NCBI GenBank assembly: GCA_009692185.1
Contig: SHZT01000003.1
Span: 186,001-250,000 of the forward strand
DNA length: 64,000 nucleotides
Source of the DNA: Gemmatimonadota bacterium
GTDB lineage: Bacteria > Gemmatimonadota > Gemmatimonadetes > Gemmatimonadales > GWC2-71-9
Direction: 5' to 3'
The notes below the pieces were generated by a model. The model was not told the DNA's origin and did no database searches. It was given only the letters and a program-made list of their open reading frames with translations. Position numbers and translations under genes: made by a program. This document shows positions 26,390 through 36,150 of the stretch, piece after piece. Every line of letters starts with the position of its first letter. Position 1 is the first letter of the stretch.

Positions 26390-28708
26390 GTGACGGTTCC
26401 GGTCCCGGAACTGCGTCGGAGTGGTCCCCAGAGCAGCCAGGGATCAAAGGGGTTCCCTGCCGCCATCGTGCGGTTGCGGGTCTCCGTCATCGTCTTCTGG
26501 CTGCTGGCCGGGGCGTTTGCGCTCCCGGGGGCTCGGCGCGTAGACCAGGTCCTTCGGGTGTCCGGCTCGGGACTACGGAATTCCGAGTCTGTCCAGGCCG
26601 ATCGCACGATTCGCAGGGCATTCACCCGGCCAGTCGCCGACTTTCTCGCCGTCACGGTCCAGGGACCGGTGCCGATCACCGATCCAGGTTACAGCCTCCT
26701 GCTCGATTCGCTCGGCGCCATCGCAGCCCGCCAGTCCTACGTCACCCGGATGGTCTCGATCCGGAACGTTGCCGACTCGAGCCTCGTGAGCCGTGACCAG
26801 CGCACCACGTTCCTCGTCGCGGCATTCGCGGTTGACACGCGCACGCCGGCAGGGGAGCGCGTGACGGCGTTTCGCGATTCCATCCATGGCATGCACGCCC
26901 GTGCCGCCCCGGGGAGCGCCTACGAAGTCAACGTGACCGGCGGACCGGCCCTCGATTTCGACGTCCGGTCCGTGAGCAAGCTCGATGCAGAACAGAGTGA
27001 GTGGCGTGCGTTGCCCCTGTCCGCCGCGGTGCTGATTCTCGCGTTTGGGGCGATTGTGGCTGCCGCCTTGCCCCTCCTGGTCGGGGTGTTTGCCATCACG
27101 TTTGCGTTGGCTGTCGTGCACATGGCCGCGAGTTTTCTTCCGATGTCGGTCTTCGTTCTGAACATCGTCTCGATGGTAGGGCTCGGCGTTGGCATCGACT
27201 ATTCACTCCTCATTGTGACGCGGTTCCGGGAGGAGCTCAATCGCGGACTCAACCCACGAGAGGCGGCCGAACGCACCATCGCGACGGCCGGCAGCGCAGT
27301 GGTGACCAGCGGACTGACGGTGGCCGTAGGTTTCGCGGCGTTGTTCGTGATTCCACTCGATGAAACCCGCTCGGTCGCCATTGGCGGCCTCGTGGTCGTG
27401 GCCAGCGCCGTGCTCCTCTCCATCACGTTTCTCCCGGCGACGTTGTCGCTGCTCGGCCAGTCGCTGGATTTCCCCAAGTGGCTCGCGCGCCGGCTCGCCT
27501 GGTACCACGCGCCCACCACGTGGGAGCGCTGGACGCGCTGGCTGTCGCACCACCGGTACCGGGCAATCGCCATCGGGGTTGGCGTGTTTGCGGTCCTCAT
27601 CCTCCCGCTCGCCGGCATCAAGATCGGCATGCCGCGGGCCGGATGGTTCCCATCGACGACCGAATCCGGGAAAGGCGTCCGCGCCCTGGAGAGCATGGGC
27701 GCGAGGGGCGTGCTGCAACCCGTGCGCGTCCTGGTGCAGGTCCCTGAGGGTCAACGCGTGGTGAGCAGCAAGTATCTCCGCGGACTCCGGCGCCTGTCCG
27801 ATTCCCTCACGGCGGATCCTCGCGTCGATCGGGTGCGCAGCGTGGTGAGCATCAAGCCCGGCACCTCGCTGCTTCAGTACAGCATGTTGTACAGCGACAT
27901 GGAGAGCGCCCGGGCCAAGTCACCAGAGTTCTATAGTGCGTACTTGTCCCCCGACAACCGGACGACGGTGGTGGACGCGGTGCTCGCCGACTCAACCACG
28001 TTCACCAGTTCCATGGACGTGGTACGCCGCATTCGGGCGATCGTGCGAAGCGGCGCCACCGGGCTCGACACCGCCGGCGTGCTGGTGGGGGGCTTCGCCG
28101 CTTCCAGCGTGGATCTTCAGGACGAGCTGCTGGCGCGGTTCCCCCTCCTCATCGCTGTCATCCTGGTCGCCACGGCCCTGATGTTGTTCATCGCGTTTCG
28201 CTCGATCCTGGTCCCGATCAAGGCCGTCGTCATGAACTGCCTGTCGGTCGGCGGGGCCTTCGGGTTGATCGTGCTGGTATTCCAGTACGGGGTCGGCAGC
28301 CGTCTGTGGGGCCTCGACGGCCCGACCGAGGCCGTTTACGTCGTCGTGCCGGTGCTCGTGTTTGCCACGGTGTTCGGGCTCAGCATGGACTACGAGGTGT
28401 TTCTCCTGTCCCGCATCAAGGAATCGTTTGACCGGACCGGCAGGAACACGCAGGCCACGATGGAGGGGTTGTCCACAACCGCCTCGACCATCACGAGCGC
28501 AGCGGCGATCATGATGATCGTGTTCGGGGCAGCGAGTTTCTCGCGGGTGCTGGCGGTGCAGTTGATGGCGTTCGGGTTGGCGGTCGCGGTCTTTCTCGAC
28601 GCCACGCTGGTCCGGATGATCCTGGTCCCTGCCATCATGCACGTCGCGGGCCGGTGGAACTGGTGGCCGGGCGTCCGGGGCCCCAGCGACGACGGGACCA
28701 ACAACTAG
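26390..28708 (+). CDS. MMPL/RND-family transporter
   Basis: About 772 residues from GTG 26390. Later starts such as GTG 26468 are possible and the first membrane helix begins soon after. Two homologous halves each have one helix, a large periplasmic loop and five or six more helices. The proton-relay motifs are GVGIDYSLLIVTRFRE and GLSMDYEVFLLSRIKE. MMPL proteins export lipids or hydrophobic compounds, and the substrate here is unknown. Its TAG stop shares CTAG with the next convergent gene. Confidence 0.9.
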   Translation: MTVPVPELRRSGPQSSQGSKGFPAAIVRLRVSVIVFWLLAGAFALPGARRVDQVLRVSGSGLRNSESVQADRTIRRAFTRPVADFLAVTVQGPVPITDPGYSLLLDSLGAIAARQSYVTRMVSIRNVADSSLVSRDQRTTFLVAAFAVDTRTPAGERVTAFRDSIHGMHARAAPGSAYEVNVTGGPALDFDVRSVSKLDAEQSEWRALPLSAAVLILAFGAIVAAALPLLVGVFAITFALAVVHMAASFLPMSVFVLNIVSMVGLGVGIDYSLLIVTRFREELNRGLNPREAAERTIATAGSAVVTSGLTVAVGFAALFVIPLDETRSVAIGGLVVVASAVLLSITFLPATLSLLGQSLDFPKWLARRLAWYHAPTTWERWTRWLSHHRYRAIAIGVGVFAVLILPLAGIKIGMPRAGWFPSTTESGKGVRALESMGARGVLQPVRVLVQVPEGQRVVSSKYLRGLRRLSDSLTADPRVDRVRSVVSIKPGTSLLQYSMLYSDMESARAKSPEFYSAYLSPDNRTTVVDAVLADSTTFTSSMDVVRRIRAIVRSGATGLDTAGVLVGGFAASSVDLQDELLARFPLLIAVILVATALMLFIAFRSILVPIKAVVMNCLSVGGAFGLIVLVFQYGVGSRLWGLDGPTEAVYVVVPVLVFATVFGLSMDYEVFLLSRIKESFDRTGRNTQATMEGLSTTASTITSAAAIMMIVFGAASFSRVLAVQLMAFGLAVAVFLDATLVRMILVPAIMHVAGRWNWWPGVRGPSDDGTNN

Positions 28709-28956
28709 CGGCGGGGGCCGGCGAGGGCGATCGCCCGCTGGAGAAACTTGCCGCGAAGGTCCCAGTGCCACGCTTCCACCCGTACCCCTGAGGGCGGATA
28801 TCGCAACGGCTTGTACTGCAGCCAGCTAGGGGAGAGGCCGAGCCGGACGCCGGCTTCGAGGAGGAGCGCGCGGTCGGCGGAGACCAGGTGAGCCCACGGC
28901 TCACTCCGCAGCGTGAAGCGATGCAGCCAGAGCCCGCCATCCAGCGCGTGTGTCAT
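28705..28956 (-). CDS. DUF4031-like small protein
   Basis: 83 residues. The segment WAHLVSADRALLLEAG followed by LGLSPSWLQ and a Pro/Tyr-rich part resembles DUF4031 proteins (H-L-V-S-D ... W-x-Q). The usual terminal HYD is altered to WHWD. Function unknown. It is convergent with the MMPL gene, overlapping by four bases. Confidence 0.6.
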   Translation of the reverse strand: MTHALDGGLWLHRFTLRSEPWAHLVSADRALLLEAGVRLGLSPSWLQYKPLRYPPSGVRVEAWHWDLRGKFLQRAIALAGPRR

Positions 28957-28993
28957 CCCCTCGCGCCAGAGCCGGAACTCTACCCAGCTGGGC

Positions 28994-29377
28994 TCAGATA
29001 CAGTCCACCACTCCTTCGTGATTGGCCGACCCGAGCGGCGCGGCTGACCCGATGAAAATGTTGCATTGCGCCGCAGTACCGGTATGCGTGGCCGTCGCCG
29101 ACCAACCCGAGGACGTCGCTTCGTTCACCGTCAGCGTGACGTCCTTGCTGGTTTCGAAACCGCGAGCGTAGACGGAGTGGGGATCCGAGCTATAGGTGGC
29201 GAAATCGAAGAAATACGATTCCTCGGCGGTGGCGAAGTTCCGCAGGTCAACCTTCATCACGCTCACGTAGGTGCGGTCCCTGGCAAGATCGAACTGCGGA
29301 CCGACGATCGCGGCCAGCAGACCGATGATCACCACGACCATCATGAGCTCCATGAGGGTAAAACCGCGACGCGACAT
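28994..29377 (-). CDS. Type IV pilin-like prepilin (pseudopilin)
   Basis: 127 residues from ATG 29377. A short basic leader MSRRG ends in Gly, then FTLMELMMVVVIIGLLAAI, the canonical prepilin cleavage/methylation site with Glu5 and hydrophobic helix. The rest is a small globular head with two cysteines near the C-terminus (QCNIF and VDCI) that could form a pilus disulfide. No assembly genes are nearby. Confidence 0.88.
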   Translation of the reverse strand: MSRRGFTLMELMMVVVIIGLLAAIVGPQFDLARDRTYVSVMKVDLRNFATAEESYFFDFATYSSDPHSVYARGFETSKDVTLTVNEATSSGWSATATHTGTAAQCNIFIGSAAPLGSANHEGVVDCI

Positions 29378-29441
29378 TGTGCAAACCGGGGCGCTGGAAT
29401 CGGACGCAATTTGGAAGAGGTACCACCCCGCAATCAAGGGG

Positions 29442-32207
29442 TCAGTGCTTTGCGTCCAGCCAGTTGACCCCCACCCCCACGTCAACCACCAGCGGCACCC
29501 TAAGCTGCGCGGCCGCTTCCATTTCGCGCCGCACCACCAGGCTGGCCGCGGCCACCTCCTGCTCCGGGGCCTCGATAATGAGTTCGTCGTGCACCTGCAG
29601 TAGCATGCCGCTCCCCGGTGCTTCGGTCTTGAGGGCCCGCGCAACGTTGATCATGGCCACCTTGATGAGATCCGCCGCCGACCCCTGGAGGGGTGAATTC
29701 ATGGCCGTGCGCTCCCCGAACGCGCGGCTGTTGTAGTCCGAGTGGCGTAATTCCGGTATATAGCGCCGGCGGCCCCGCAGGGTCTCCACGTAGCCCGCCT
29801 TCTTCGCCTGTTCGATGGTCGCATCCAGGTAGCGGCGCACACCTGAGAATCGTTCGAAGTAGCGGTGAATGAAGTCCCGCGCCTGTTCCTGGGAGATGCC
29901 CAGCTGCCGGGACAACGCGAACGGCCGCTGGCCGTAGATCGTGGCAAAATTGATTTTCTTGGCCCGGCCGCGCATTTCCGGGGTCACGCGATCCACGGGG
30001 ACATCAAAGATGATAGCGGCGGTTTCACGGTGAATGTCTCCGCCCTTTTCGAACGCACCAATGAATGCCGGGTCTTGGGAGAAATGCGCGAGGAGCCGCA
30101 GTTCGATCTGAGAGTAGTCCGCCACGACAAACCGGGCGCCGGGCGCCGCGATGAAACAGCGACGGATCTCCTCCCCGCGCGGGGTGCGTACCGGAATGTT
30201 CTGCAGGTTCGGGTCGGATGACGAGAGGCGCCCGGTGGCGGCGCCAGTCTGATTGAAGCTGGTGTGGATGCGGCCGGTCGCGGGATCCGCACTCAGCGGC
30301 AGGACGTCCACGTACGTGGACTTGAGCTTCGTGAGCTCGCGGTATTCCAGCAGGAGCCGAGGAACCGCAAACCCGGAGTCCGCCAGCTGGGCGAGCACGT
30401 CGGCGTCGGTCGAGGCACCCGTCTTTGTCTTCTTGATCACGGGCAACTGGAGTTTCTCGAACAGGATATGCCGGAGCTGGGGAGTGCTGTTGATGTTGAA
30501 CTCCGTGCCTGCCTCGTGATGAATCTGTTGCTCGAGCGACTGCAACTCCGCGCCGAACTGCCGGGATAGTTCCATGAGGCGCGGCCGGTCAATCGCGATA
30601 CCCCGCCACTCCATGTCCACCAGCACACCAACGAGCGGAATCTCGATCTCCGCCAATAATTGCCCGACGGCCATCCCTTCCAGACGCGGCTCAAGGCGTT
30701 CCTTGAGTTCGGCCACGGCCTTCGCCGCGTCGCCCGCGAGACGCGCGGTTTCATCCACCGGCCGCTCGGCCACGGGCTTCCCGTCACGCGGCGTGCGCGC
30801 GAGCTGGGCGGTTGATACCACTGTCCGGCCGAGGATGTCGGTCGCCACCGCGTCGAGATCGTGAGAGCGCTTGCCGGGGTCGATGACAAAACTCGCCAGC
30901 ATCGAGTCGCAAGCCGCGCCGGCGAGCTCGATGCCGCCACGCCGGAGCGCCAGCCAGTCCCGCTTGATATCGTGGCCGCCCTTGGGGATCGCGGCGGTGC
31001 CCAGCAACTCGCGCAACGGTTTCGCCCCGGCACTCTCCAGCGACAGGTTCGAGACCGGGACCTCGTCCTGCAGGAGATCCCCGTGCCCCCCATCGTGCCC
31101 CACCGGCACGTACCAGCAGCGGTCCGGTGAGGTGGCCAGGGCAAAGCCCACCAGCCGGCTTTGAATGACGTTCTCGCGGCTGGTGACTGTCGCCAGGGTC
31201 ACGAAGCCGGCAGCCCGAATCGCGGCGACCATCGCCTCCACCTGAGCCGCGTCCTGCACCAGGCTGGTGGGGGGTATCGGCGCCCCGGGAGACTTCGCTT
31301 CCGTGGGCTCCCCAAGGCGCTCCACGAGTGTGTGGAATTCGAGCTCCGTGAACAGGCGCCGAAGAGCATCGTTGTCGGGAGGGACCAGCAGGAACGCGTC
31401 CGACTCGAGCGCCACGGGAACATCCCGCTGAATCGTCACCAGGCGGCGGGACAACCGGGCGTCGTCTCCGCCTTTCTCCAGGGCTTCGCGGGCGCGCTTC
31501 TGTGTGACGTCGGCGGCGTGCGCGAGGATCGAGTCGAGGTCGCCGAACTGGTTGATGAGCTGGATCGCCGTCTTCTCACCCACGCCGCGCACGCCGGGCA
31601 CGTTGTCGGAACTGTCCCCGACCAGCGCCAGGTAGTCCACGACCCGGTTGGCCGGCACGCCCAAGCGCTCAGCGGCCGTGCTCTCGTCCACCCACTGCTC
31701 CTCGACCCCGGCGGGACCACCCCGCCCCGGGTTGAGCAACGTGATGCCCGGCCCAATGAGCTGGTAGAAGTCCTTGTCCCCTGAAACGACCACGGCCGGC
31801 AGGCCGCCCGACGACGCCTGGGTCGCCAGCGTGCCGATTACGTCATCGGCTTCGTACCCGGCGATCGCCACGAGGCGAATGCGGAACGCCGCCAAGAGTT
31901 CTTCGACCCGCAGAATGGACCGGTCAAAATCCTGCTGCATCTCCGCGTTGAGTTTTTCGCGGGTCGCCTTGTACGCGGGGAAGACCTCGTGACGGAAGGA
32001 CGTACCGGCATCGTGCACCCACGCGACGTGAGTCGGCCGTTGCTTTTCGATAAGTCGCAGGAGGAAGTTGGTAACACCCCAGGCAGCTGACGTGTTTTCG
32101 CCCCGGCTTGTCCGCAGGGGCCGGCTCATCATGGCGAAGAATGCCCGGTAGATGAGGGCATAGCCATCGATGAGGAACAGGCGGGACTCAGGTGGCGGGA
32201 GCGACAC
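29442..32207 (-). CDS. polA: DNA polymerase I
   Basis: 921 residues from GTG 32207, placing SRLFLIDGYALIYRAFF at the N-terminus as in the family. 5'-3' exonuclease about 1-295, a 3'-5' exonuclease-like domain about 320-510, and the polymerase domain with motif A DYSQIELRLLAHFS, motif B KKINFATIYGQ and motif C LQVHDELIIE. The proofreading domain appears degenerate: the expected D-x-E strand reads LATVTS. Functions in repair and Okazaki-fragment processing. Confidence 0.95.
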   Translation of the reverse strand: MSLPPPESRLFLIDGYALIYRAFFAMMSRPLRTSRGENTSAAWGVTNFLLRLIEKQRPTHVAWVHDAGTSFRHEVFPAYKATREKLNAEMQQDFDRSILRVEELLAAFRIRLVAIAGYEADDVIGTLATQASSGGLPAVVVSGDKDFYQLIGPGITLLNPGRGGPAGVEEQWVDESTAAERLGVPANRVVDYLALVGDSSDNVPGVRGVGEKTAIQLINQFGDLDSILAHAADVTQKRAREALEKGGDDARLSRRLVTIQRDVPVALESDAFLLVPPDNDALRRLFTELEFHTLVERLGEPTEAKSPGAPIPPTSLVQDAAQVEAMVAAIRAAGFVTLATVTSRENVIQSRLVGFALATSPDRCWYVPVGHDGGHGDLLQDEVPVSNLSLESAGAKPLRELLGTAAIPKGGHDIKRDWLALRRGGIELAGAACDSMLASFVIDPGKRSHDLDAVATDILGRTVVSTAQLARTPRDGKPVAERPVDETARLAGDAAKAVAELKERLEPRLEGMAVGQLLAEIEIPLVGVLVDMEWRGIAIDRPRLMELSRQFGAELQSLEQQIHHEAGTEFNINSTPQLRHILFEKLQLPVIKKTKTGASTDADVLAQLADSGFAVPRLLLEYRELTKLKSTYVDVLPLSADPATGRIHTSFNQTGAATGRLSSSDPNLQNIPVRTPRGEEIRRCFIAAPGARFVVADYSQIELRLLAHFSQDPAFIGAFEKGGDIHRETAAIIFDVPVDRVTPEMRGRAKKINFATIYGQRPFALSRQLGISQEQARDFIHRYFERFSGVRRYLDATIEQAKKAGYVETLRGRRRYIPELRHSDYNSRAFGERTAMNSPLQGSAADLIKVAMINVARALKTEAPGSGMLLQVHDELIIEAPEQEVAAASLVVRREMEAAAQLRVPLVVDVGVGVNWLDAKH

Positions 32208-32269
32208 GCGGGGAAAATACCCTTCAACACATCGTGGGATCAGACCTTCAGGACTTTGACCGCATGGAG

Positions 32270-32443
32270 TCACTTGTCCCCCGTCTGCACTTCGAACTCC
32301 ACCTCCTGGCCTTCCGCCAGGGTCTTGAAGCCGTCAGCCTGGATGGCCGAGAAATGCACGAACACGTCGGGCCCGCCGGCATCCTGCTGGATGAATCCGT
32401 ACCCCTTCGCGTCGTTGAACCACTTCACCTTGCCCCGAGCCAT
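32270..32443 (-). CDS. Cold-shock protein, stopped early by TGA at a conserved glycine
   Basis: The 57 residues from ATG 32443 are a CspA-type OB fold: [14 protein letters not shown] (RNP1) and DVFVHFSAI (RNP2). The frame meets TGA at 32270-32272 after VQTGDK, then continues in frame with LHAVKVLKV to a second stop at 32240-32242. That gives a normal 67-residue length if read through. The TGA replaces the glycine of the usual K-G-P/L motif (GGA to TGA). The shorter product lacks the last beta strand. Real truncation, sequence error and readthrough are all possible. Confidence 0.85.
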   Translation of the reverse strand: MARGKVKWFNDAKGYGFIQQDAGGPDVFVHFSAIQADGFKTLAEGQEVEFEVQTGDK

Positions 32444-32517
32444 ACGCCAACCTCACAGAGTGACGTGCGGCGCCTATTCTGCGGCCCGGTGCAGACGTCG
32501 TCAAGAAACGGCGGCCT

Positions 32518-34725
32518 TCAGGTCCCGCCGGCCATCCCTGCGGTGGTTTCGGCGGGGTAGAGGATCCGGTACAACGACCAATTCCGCAGAACGGTGCGCA
32601 CGTACCCCCGGGTTTCAGCGTACGGTATCCGGTCCGTGAATTGGACCGGATCGCGACCGGGGAACCGGCGGCGCCAGCGCTCGACCGGCGTCATCCCCGC
32701 GTTGTAGGCCGCGAGCGATGGCGCGACGTCTCCTCCGTAGTGGCGCAACAGCGCGGCCAAATGGGCGGAGCCGACATGGATGTTCGCATCGGGAACGCGC
32801 AGGAACAGGTCGCTCCAGTCGACTCCTCCGCGTTGCGCCGCCTGCCGCGCGGTACCCGGCATCACCTGCATCATGCCCCGCGCGCCGGCCCGCGAGCGGG
32901 CGAGCGGGTCGAAACTCGACTCCTGTCGAATCAGCGCGGCCAGCAGGTATTCGTCGAGTCCGAACTCCCGCGCTTCCGCGGAAACCACGGCGCGGAGCGG
33001 CCACGGGTAAATGGCGCGCAGGACCCGGGCGTCATTCAGGGTTCTGGTTCGTGCCGCCCGCCAGCCGAGCGTGATGGCCACCGTGGGTCGGCCGCGGTGT
33101 GCCAGTGCGTCCCCGAGGTCCAGCGCTTCGTCGGCCGAGAGGTTTTGCGCGAGCAGCCAGGCAATCAACGCTCCCGCCTCGGACGCGAACCCGGCTTCAT
33201 CCAGCAAGTCCAGTTCCGCCAGGCTTCGCTCGAGCGCACGCGACGCTACCAGCGGAACCGCCGGAGCAACAATCGGGAGCGGAAGACTCGCCCGGCCACG
33301 CGCCACGCCGCCGAAGTAGCCCAATGAATCGGCGCGGGCCAGGTCCCGCCACGCCAGTCCGGCGGCGACGGAGTCCCCCCTGCGTACCGCCAGCACCGCG
33401 AGGAAATACCGCGCCGTCGTGTGCTGGAGGCCGCGAGCATCCACTTCGGCCTGGTACCAGCGTGCCGCCACCGCTGTGTCCCCCGCCGACAACGCGTTGG
33501 CGGCGAGCCGGAGGCGCGCCTGCGATGCGTAGTCGTGGGTCGGCCATCGCTCCACGACCTGCCGAGACAGGCTCTCCGCCTCCGCGCGGCGACCGGCTTC
33601 CTGCGAGAGATCGGCTTGCAGGAACGTGGCCATCGGGGCGAGTTGGTGTGTCGGGTGCGCGGAAAGGAAAGCCGAAACCGCCACTGCGGCTGCGAGGGGT
33701 CGACCCAGCCGGAGCAACGTGCGCGCAACGCTGAACTGCGCACCGGCACTCTCGGGCGCGCTCCCTCCCGCCGCGCGCTGATAGGCATCCAGCGCGTCGT
33801 CGTAGTGCCCGGCCTCCGACCGGATGTCTCCCAGGGTGATCAGCGTGCCGACCGACACGTCGCCCCGGGCCACTGCCTGCCCCGCGAGGTCTGCGGCCAG
33901 CGCGGGGGATTCCCGGCGCACCGCTCTCGCCAGCGTGAGGAACTCGGCCGGTTGAGAAGGCCGGAAGACGTTGCGGGCCAGGTCCACGCCTACGGCCGCG
34001 ACGGCAGTGTCGCCGGCGCGAAGGGCGCGGTATGCCAGCAGTCGCGCCCCGGCGCTGTCGCCGCTAGCAAGCGCCAGCCGGGCCGCGCGGCCATCGAACC
34101 CGGCACCCGCCAGTACGGCGACCGCCCGGGCCGTGTCGCCCGAGCGCGCCAGCAACTCGCCACGCACGGAAGGGATCAAGACCCGGCCCGCAGGGGGCGC
34201 AGCATCGAGCAAGGTGAACGCAGCGGCCGTATCGGCCGACACCCGCGCCTCCCGCAATGCGAGCCAGCCCGCAATGAGTGGCAGCGCCGTCCGTGCCTGC
34301 CGATAACTCGCGGCCGAAGCCGCATCGAGACCAGCTCGTTCGAACGCGTCGCCCGCCCGGGCCAGCAGGATGCCACGCGCAGCGCTGTCCCCGGCCTCTC
34401 CCCAGACGGAGAACATGGCGCCGGCACGAGCAAAGTCCCCGGCCCCGAATGCCGCCGTGGCCTCCAGGCGCTGGTCGGTGACGTGGTACAGCGCAAGGAG
34501 GCTTCTGGCGCGGTCGGGGCGCCCGATGGTGATCTCTGCTTCAGCCGCACGGAGAACGTCTTCCGTACGCACGGCGTCCCGGAGGGCGGCTCGGGCCTCA
34601 ATCGCCACATGCCACGGACCGATGGGCGGCGTCGCTTCTACTACCCGGACGTCGGTCTGGGCCCGGAGCGCGGGCGGGGCTGACAAGACCAGCCCGACAC
34701 CGAACATGAAGGCGCGGCGCCTCAT
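32518..34725 (-). CDS. Soluble lytic transglycosylase (SLT) with long TPR-like region
   Basis: 735 residues. A signal peptide (FMFGVGLVLSAPPALRA) is followed by about 530 residues of Ala-rich helical repeats, and a C-terminal SLT domain (about 590-725). The catalytic Glu is in LIRQESSFDPLARS, followed by RGMMQVMPGTA and SLAAYNAG, giving the family 1 signature. It cleaves glycan strands of peptidoglycan. The ATG overlaps the stop of the GWxTD gene by 4 bases. Confidence 0.92.
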   Translation of the reverse strand: MRRRAFMFGVGLVLSAPPALRAQTDVRVVEATPPIGPWHVAIEARAALRDAVRTEDVLRAAEAEITIGRPDRARSLLALYHVTDQRLEATAAFGAGDFARAGAMFSVWGEAGDSAARGILLARAGDAFERAGLDAASAASYRQARTALPLIAGWLALREARVSADTAAAFTLLDAAPPAGRVLIPSVRGELLARSGDTARAVAVLAGAGFDGRAARLALASGDSAGARLLAYRALRAGDTAVAAVGVDLARNVFRPSQPAEFLTLARAVRRESPALAADLAGQAVARGDVSVGTLITLGDIRSEAGHYDDALDAYQRAAGGSAPESAGAQFSVARTLLRLGRPLAAAVAVSAFLSAHPTHQLAPMATFLQADLSQEAGRRAEAESLSRQVVERWPTHDYASQARLRLAANALSAGDTAVAARWYQAEVDARGLQHTTARYFLAVLAVRRGDSVAAGLAWRDLARADSLGYFGGVARGRASLPLPIVAPAVPLVASRALERSLAELDLLDEAGFASEAGALIAWLLAQNLSADEALDLGDALAHRGRPTVAITLGWRAARTRTLNDARVLRAIYPWPLRAVVSAEAREFGLDEYLLAALIRQESSFDPLARSRAGARGMMQVMPGTARQAAQRGGVDWSDLFLRVPDANIHVGSAHLAALLRHYGGDVAPSLAAYNAGMTPVERWRRRFPGRDPVQFTDRIPYAETRGYVRTVLRNWSLYRILYPAETTAGMAGGT

Positions 34726-36083
34726 GGACGCCGGGACCGGGTCAACACCATCTGATAGTCCGATCGGGAGGAGGGCGTCAGGCGAAAACGGCCAAAGCCC
34801 ATGTCGTCCACGAAATCCAGCACCAAACGTTCGGCGTTGTATGTCCACCGGATCGAGCGGCGTGATCCCTGCAAGCCGGAGCTCTGGTCGAAGACATCGT
34901 CGGGCTCCCCGATGTTGATGAAGACCTCGCCCCGATCCGTAAGCCACCCTGGGTCCGAGCCCTCCCGATACTTCTGATTAGCCACCTCGATGCGAGCGAA
35001 GTACTCGATCATCGCCTCGTTTTCGGGCGTCACCGGGTTCGGGTCGGTCTCCCGCCAGAATTCACGCCACAGGGCCGGCCGTTCCGCCGCAGACGCGGCG
35101 CGTAACGTGCGAATCCGGTCGGCGAACCCGAAATACCGCAACAGGCTGAGCACGTCGTCCAGGTTGGCCACCACCCAGACATCGGAAACGCCGACGAACA
35201 CCGGCGCCCGCACCGTGTCTCTTGATCCCAGCGTCGCCTCGAGTCGCAGCTCGCCGACCGGCAGCACCGCCGGATCGACGAAAACAAGCGCCGCCGCAAC
35301 GTCACGGGTGCCAACAAGGGCGGCGGTGGAGATCCAGACCTGCACGCCGGCCTCGTCCAGTGCGCGAACCTGAACCGCTGTCCCGCTGTCGAGGCCATAT
35401 CCCTCGATATAGACGCGCAGCGTATCGGTACCGAAAGGAACGGAGGAGCGCGGGTTCAGGACGAGCTCAGGAGGCGATGTGCGACCTGCCCGCTCCTGGA
35501 CCTGATAGACGGGAATAATCGAAGACAGGACCGGTCCCCGGTCGAATCGTGGCACGTCCAGTGCCTCCGAGTCGCGGGAAAAACCACCGGTGTTCAGGTC
35601 ACGAACCGTGACGCCGACCCAGCCGGACCCGGGCGGCAAAGACACCACTTTCTGGAAGATCACGCTTTCATCCGCGCGCTGCGTTTCCTGATAACCGCCG
35701 ACCCGAATGGTTTCCGTCGAAGAAAGCCCATGGTTCCCCCCGGCGAGCGAGAACTGAAGCTCCACTTGATACGACGCTTCGAATCCTGTGGTTGTGCGCC
35801 TGAACGAGAGTGTGGTGTTGGCGAGGGATGCGGCGAAGACCGCCAGAGTGGTATCTGGTGAGCGGCCCGCGAGAAACCGCACATTCCCCACGAACGCCAC
35901 CGGTGATCCGTGCGCAAGGAAGCCAGCCCGCCGATACGTCATCGACAGATCCAACATGCCCGGCAGTACTACGTCCGGAGTTGGGGGCTTCTCGCTCCCC
36001 ACCCGTCGCCATTGCCCACACGCCGTGACGACGACAACAAGCATCGCCGCCGACACACCGGGCCGAATACGCTGAAGTACCAT
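34722..36083 (-). CDS. GWxTD domain protein, probable lipoprotein
   Basis: 453 residues with an N-terminal hydrophobic segment and lipobox-like VVTACGQ. The C-terminal domain carries EFWRETDPNP, then GWLTDRGEVFINIGEPDDV, the GWxTD signature. The middle part is beta-rich. GWxTD proteins occur in Bacteroidota, Gemmatimonadota and relatives and have no assigned biochemical role. It is coupled to the downstream transglycosylase gene by a 4-base overlap, which hints at an envelope function. Confidence 0.88.
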   Translation of the reverse strand: MVLQRIRPGVSAAMLVVVVTACGQWRRVGSEKPPTPDVVLPGMLDLSMTYRRAGFLAHGSPVAFVGNVRFLAGRSPDTTLAVFAASLANTTLSFRRTTTGFEASYQVELQFSLAGGNHGLSSTETIRVGGYQETQRADESVIFQKVVSLPPGSGWVGVTVRDLNTGGFSRDSEALDVPRFDRGPVLSSIIPVYQVQERAGRTSPPELVLNPRSSVPFGTDTLRVYIEGYGLDSGTAVQVRALDEAGVQVWISTAALVGTRDVAAALVFVDPAVLPVGELRLEATLGSRDTVRAPVFVGVSDVWVVANLDDVLSLLRYFGFADRIRTLRAASAAERPALWREFWRETDPNPVTPENEAMIEYFARIEVANQKYREGSDPGWLTDRGEVFINIGEPDDVFDQSSGLQGSRRSIRWTYNAERLVLDFVDDMGFGRFRLTPSSRSDYQMVLTRSRRP

Positions 36084-36150
36084 TGCCTTACGAAACCTTA
36101 GGGGCCGTCTTGCCCGAGTTCAAGAGCGCTGGTTACCTTGCCGGACTTCC

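Noticed and set aside
32270-32272. Selenocysteine or genome-wide TGA recoding
   Set aside because: TGA serves as an ordinary stop for many genes here (for example queG and mutS), no selB/selA/SECIS evidence is seen, and the position needs glycine, not cysteine.
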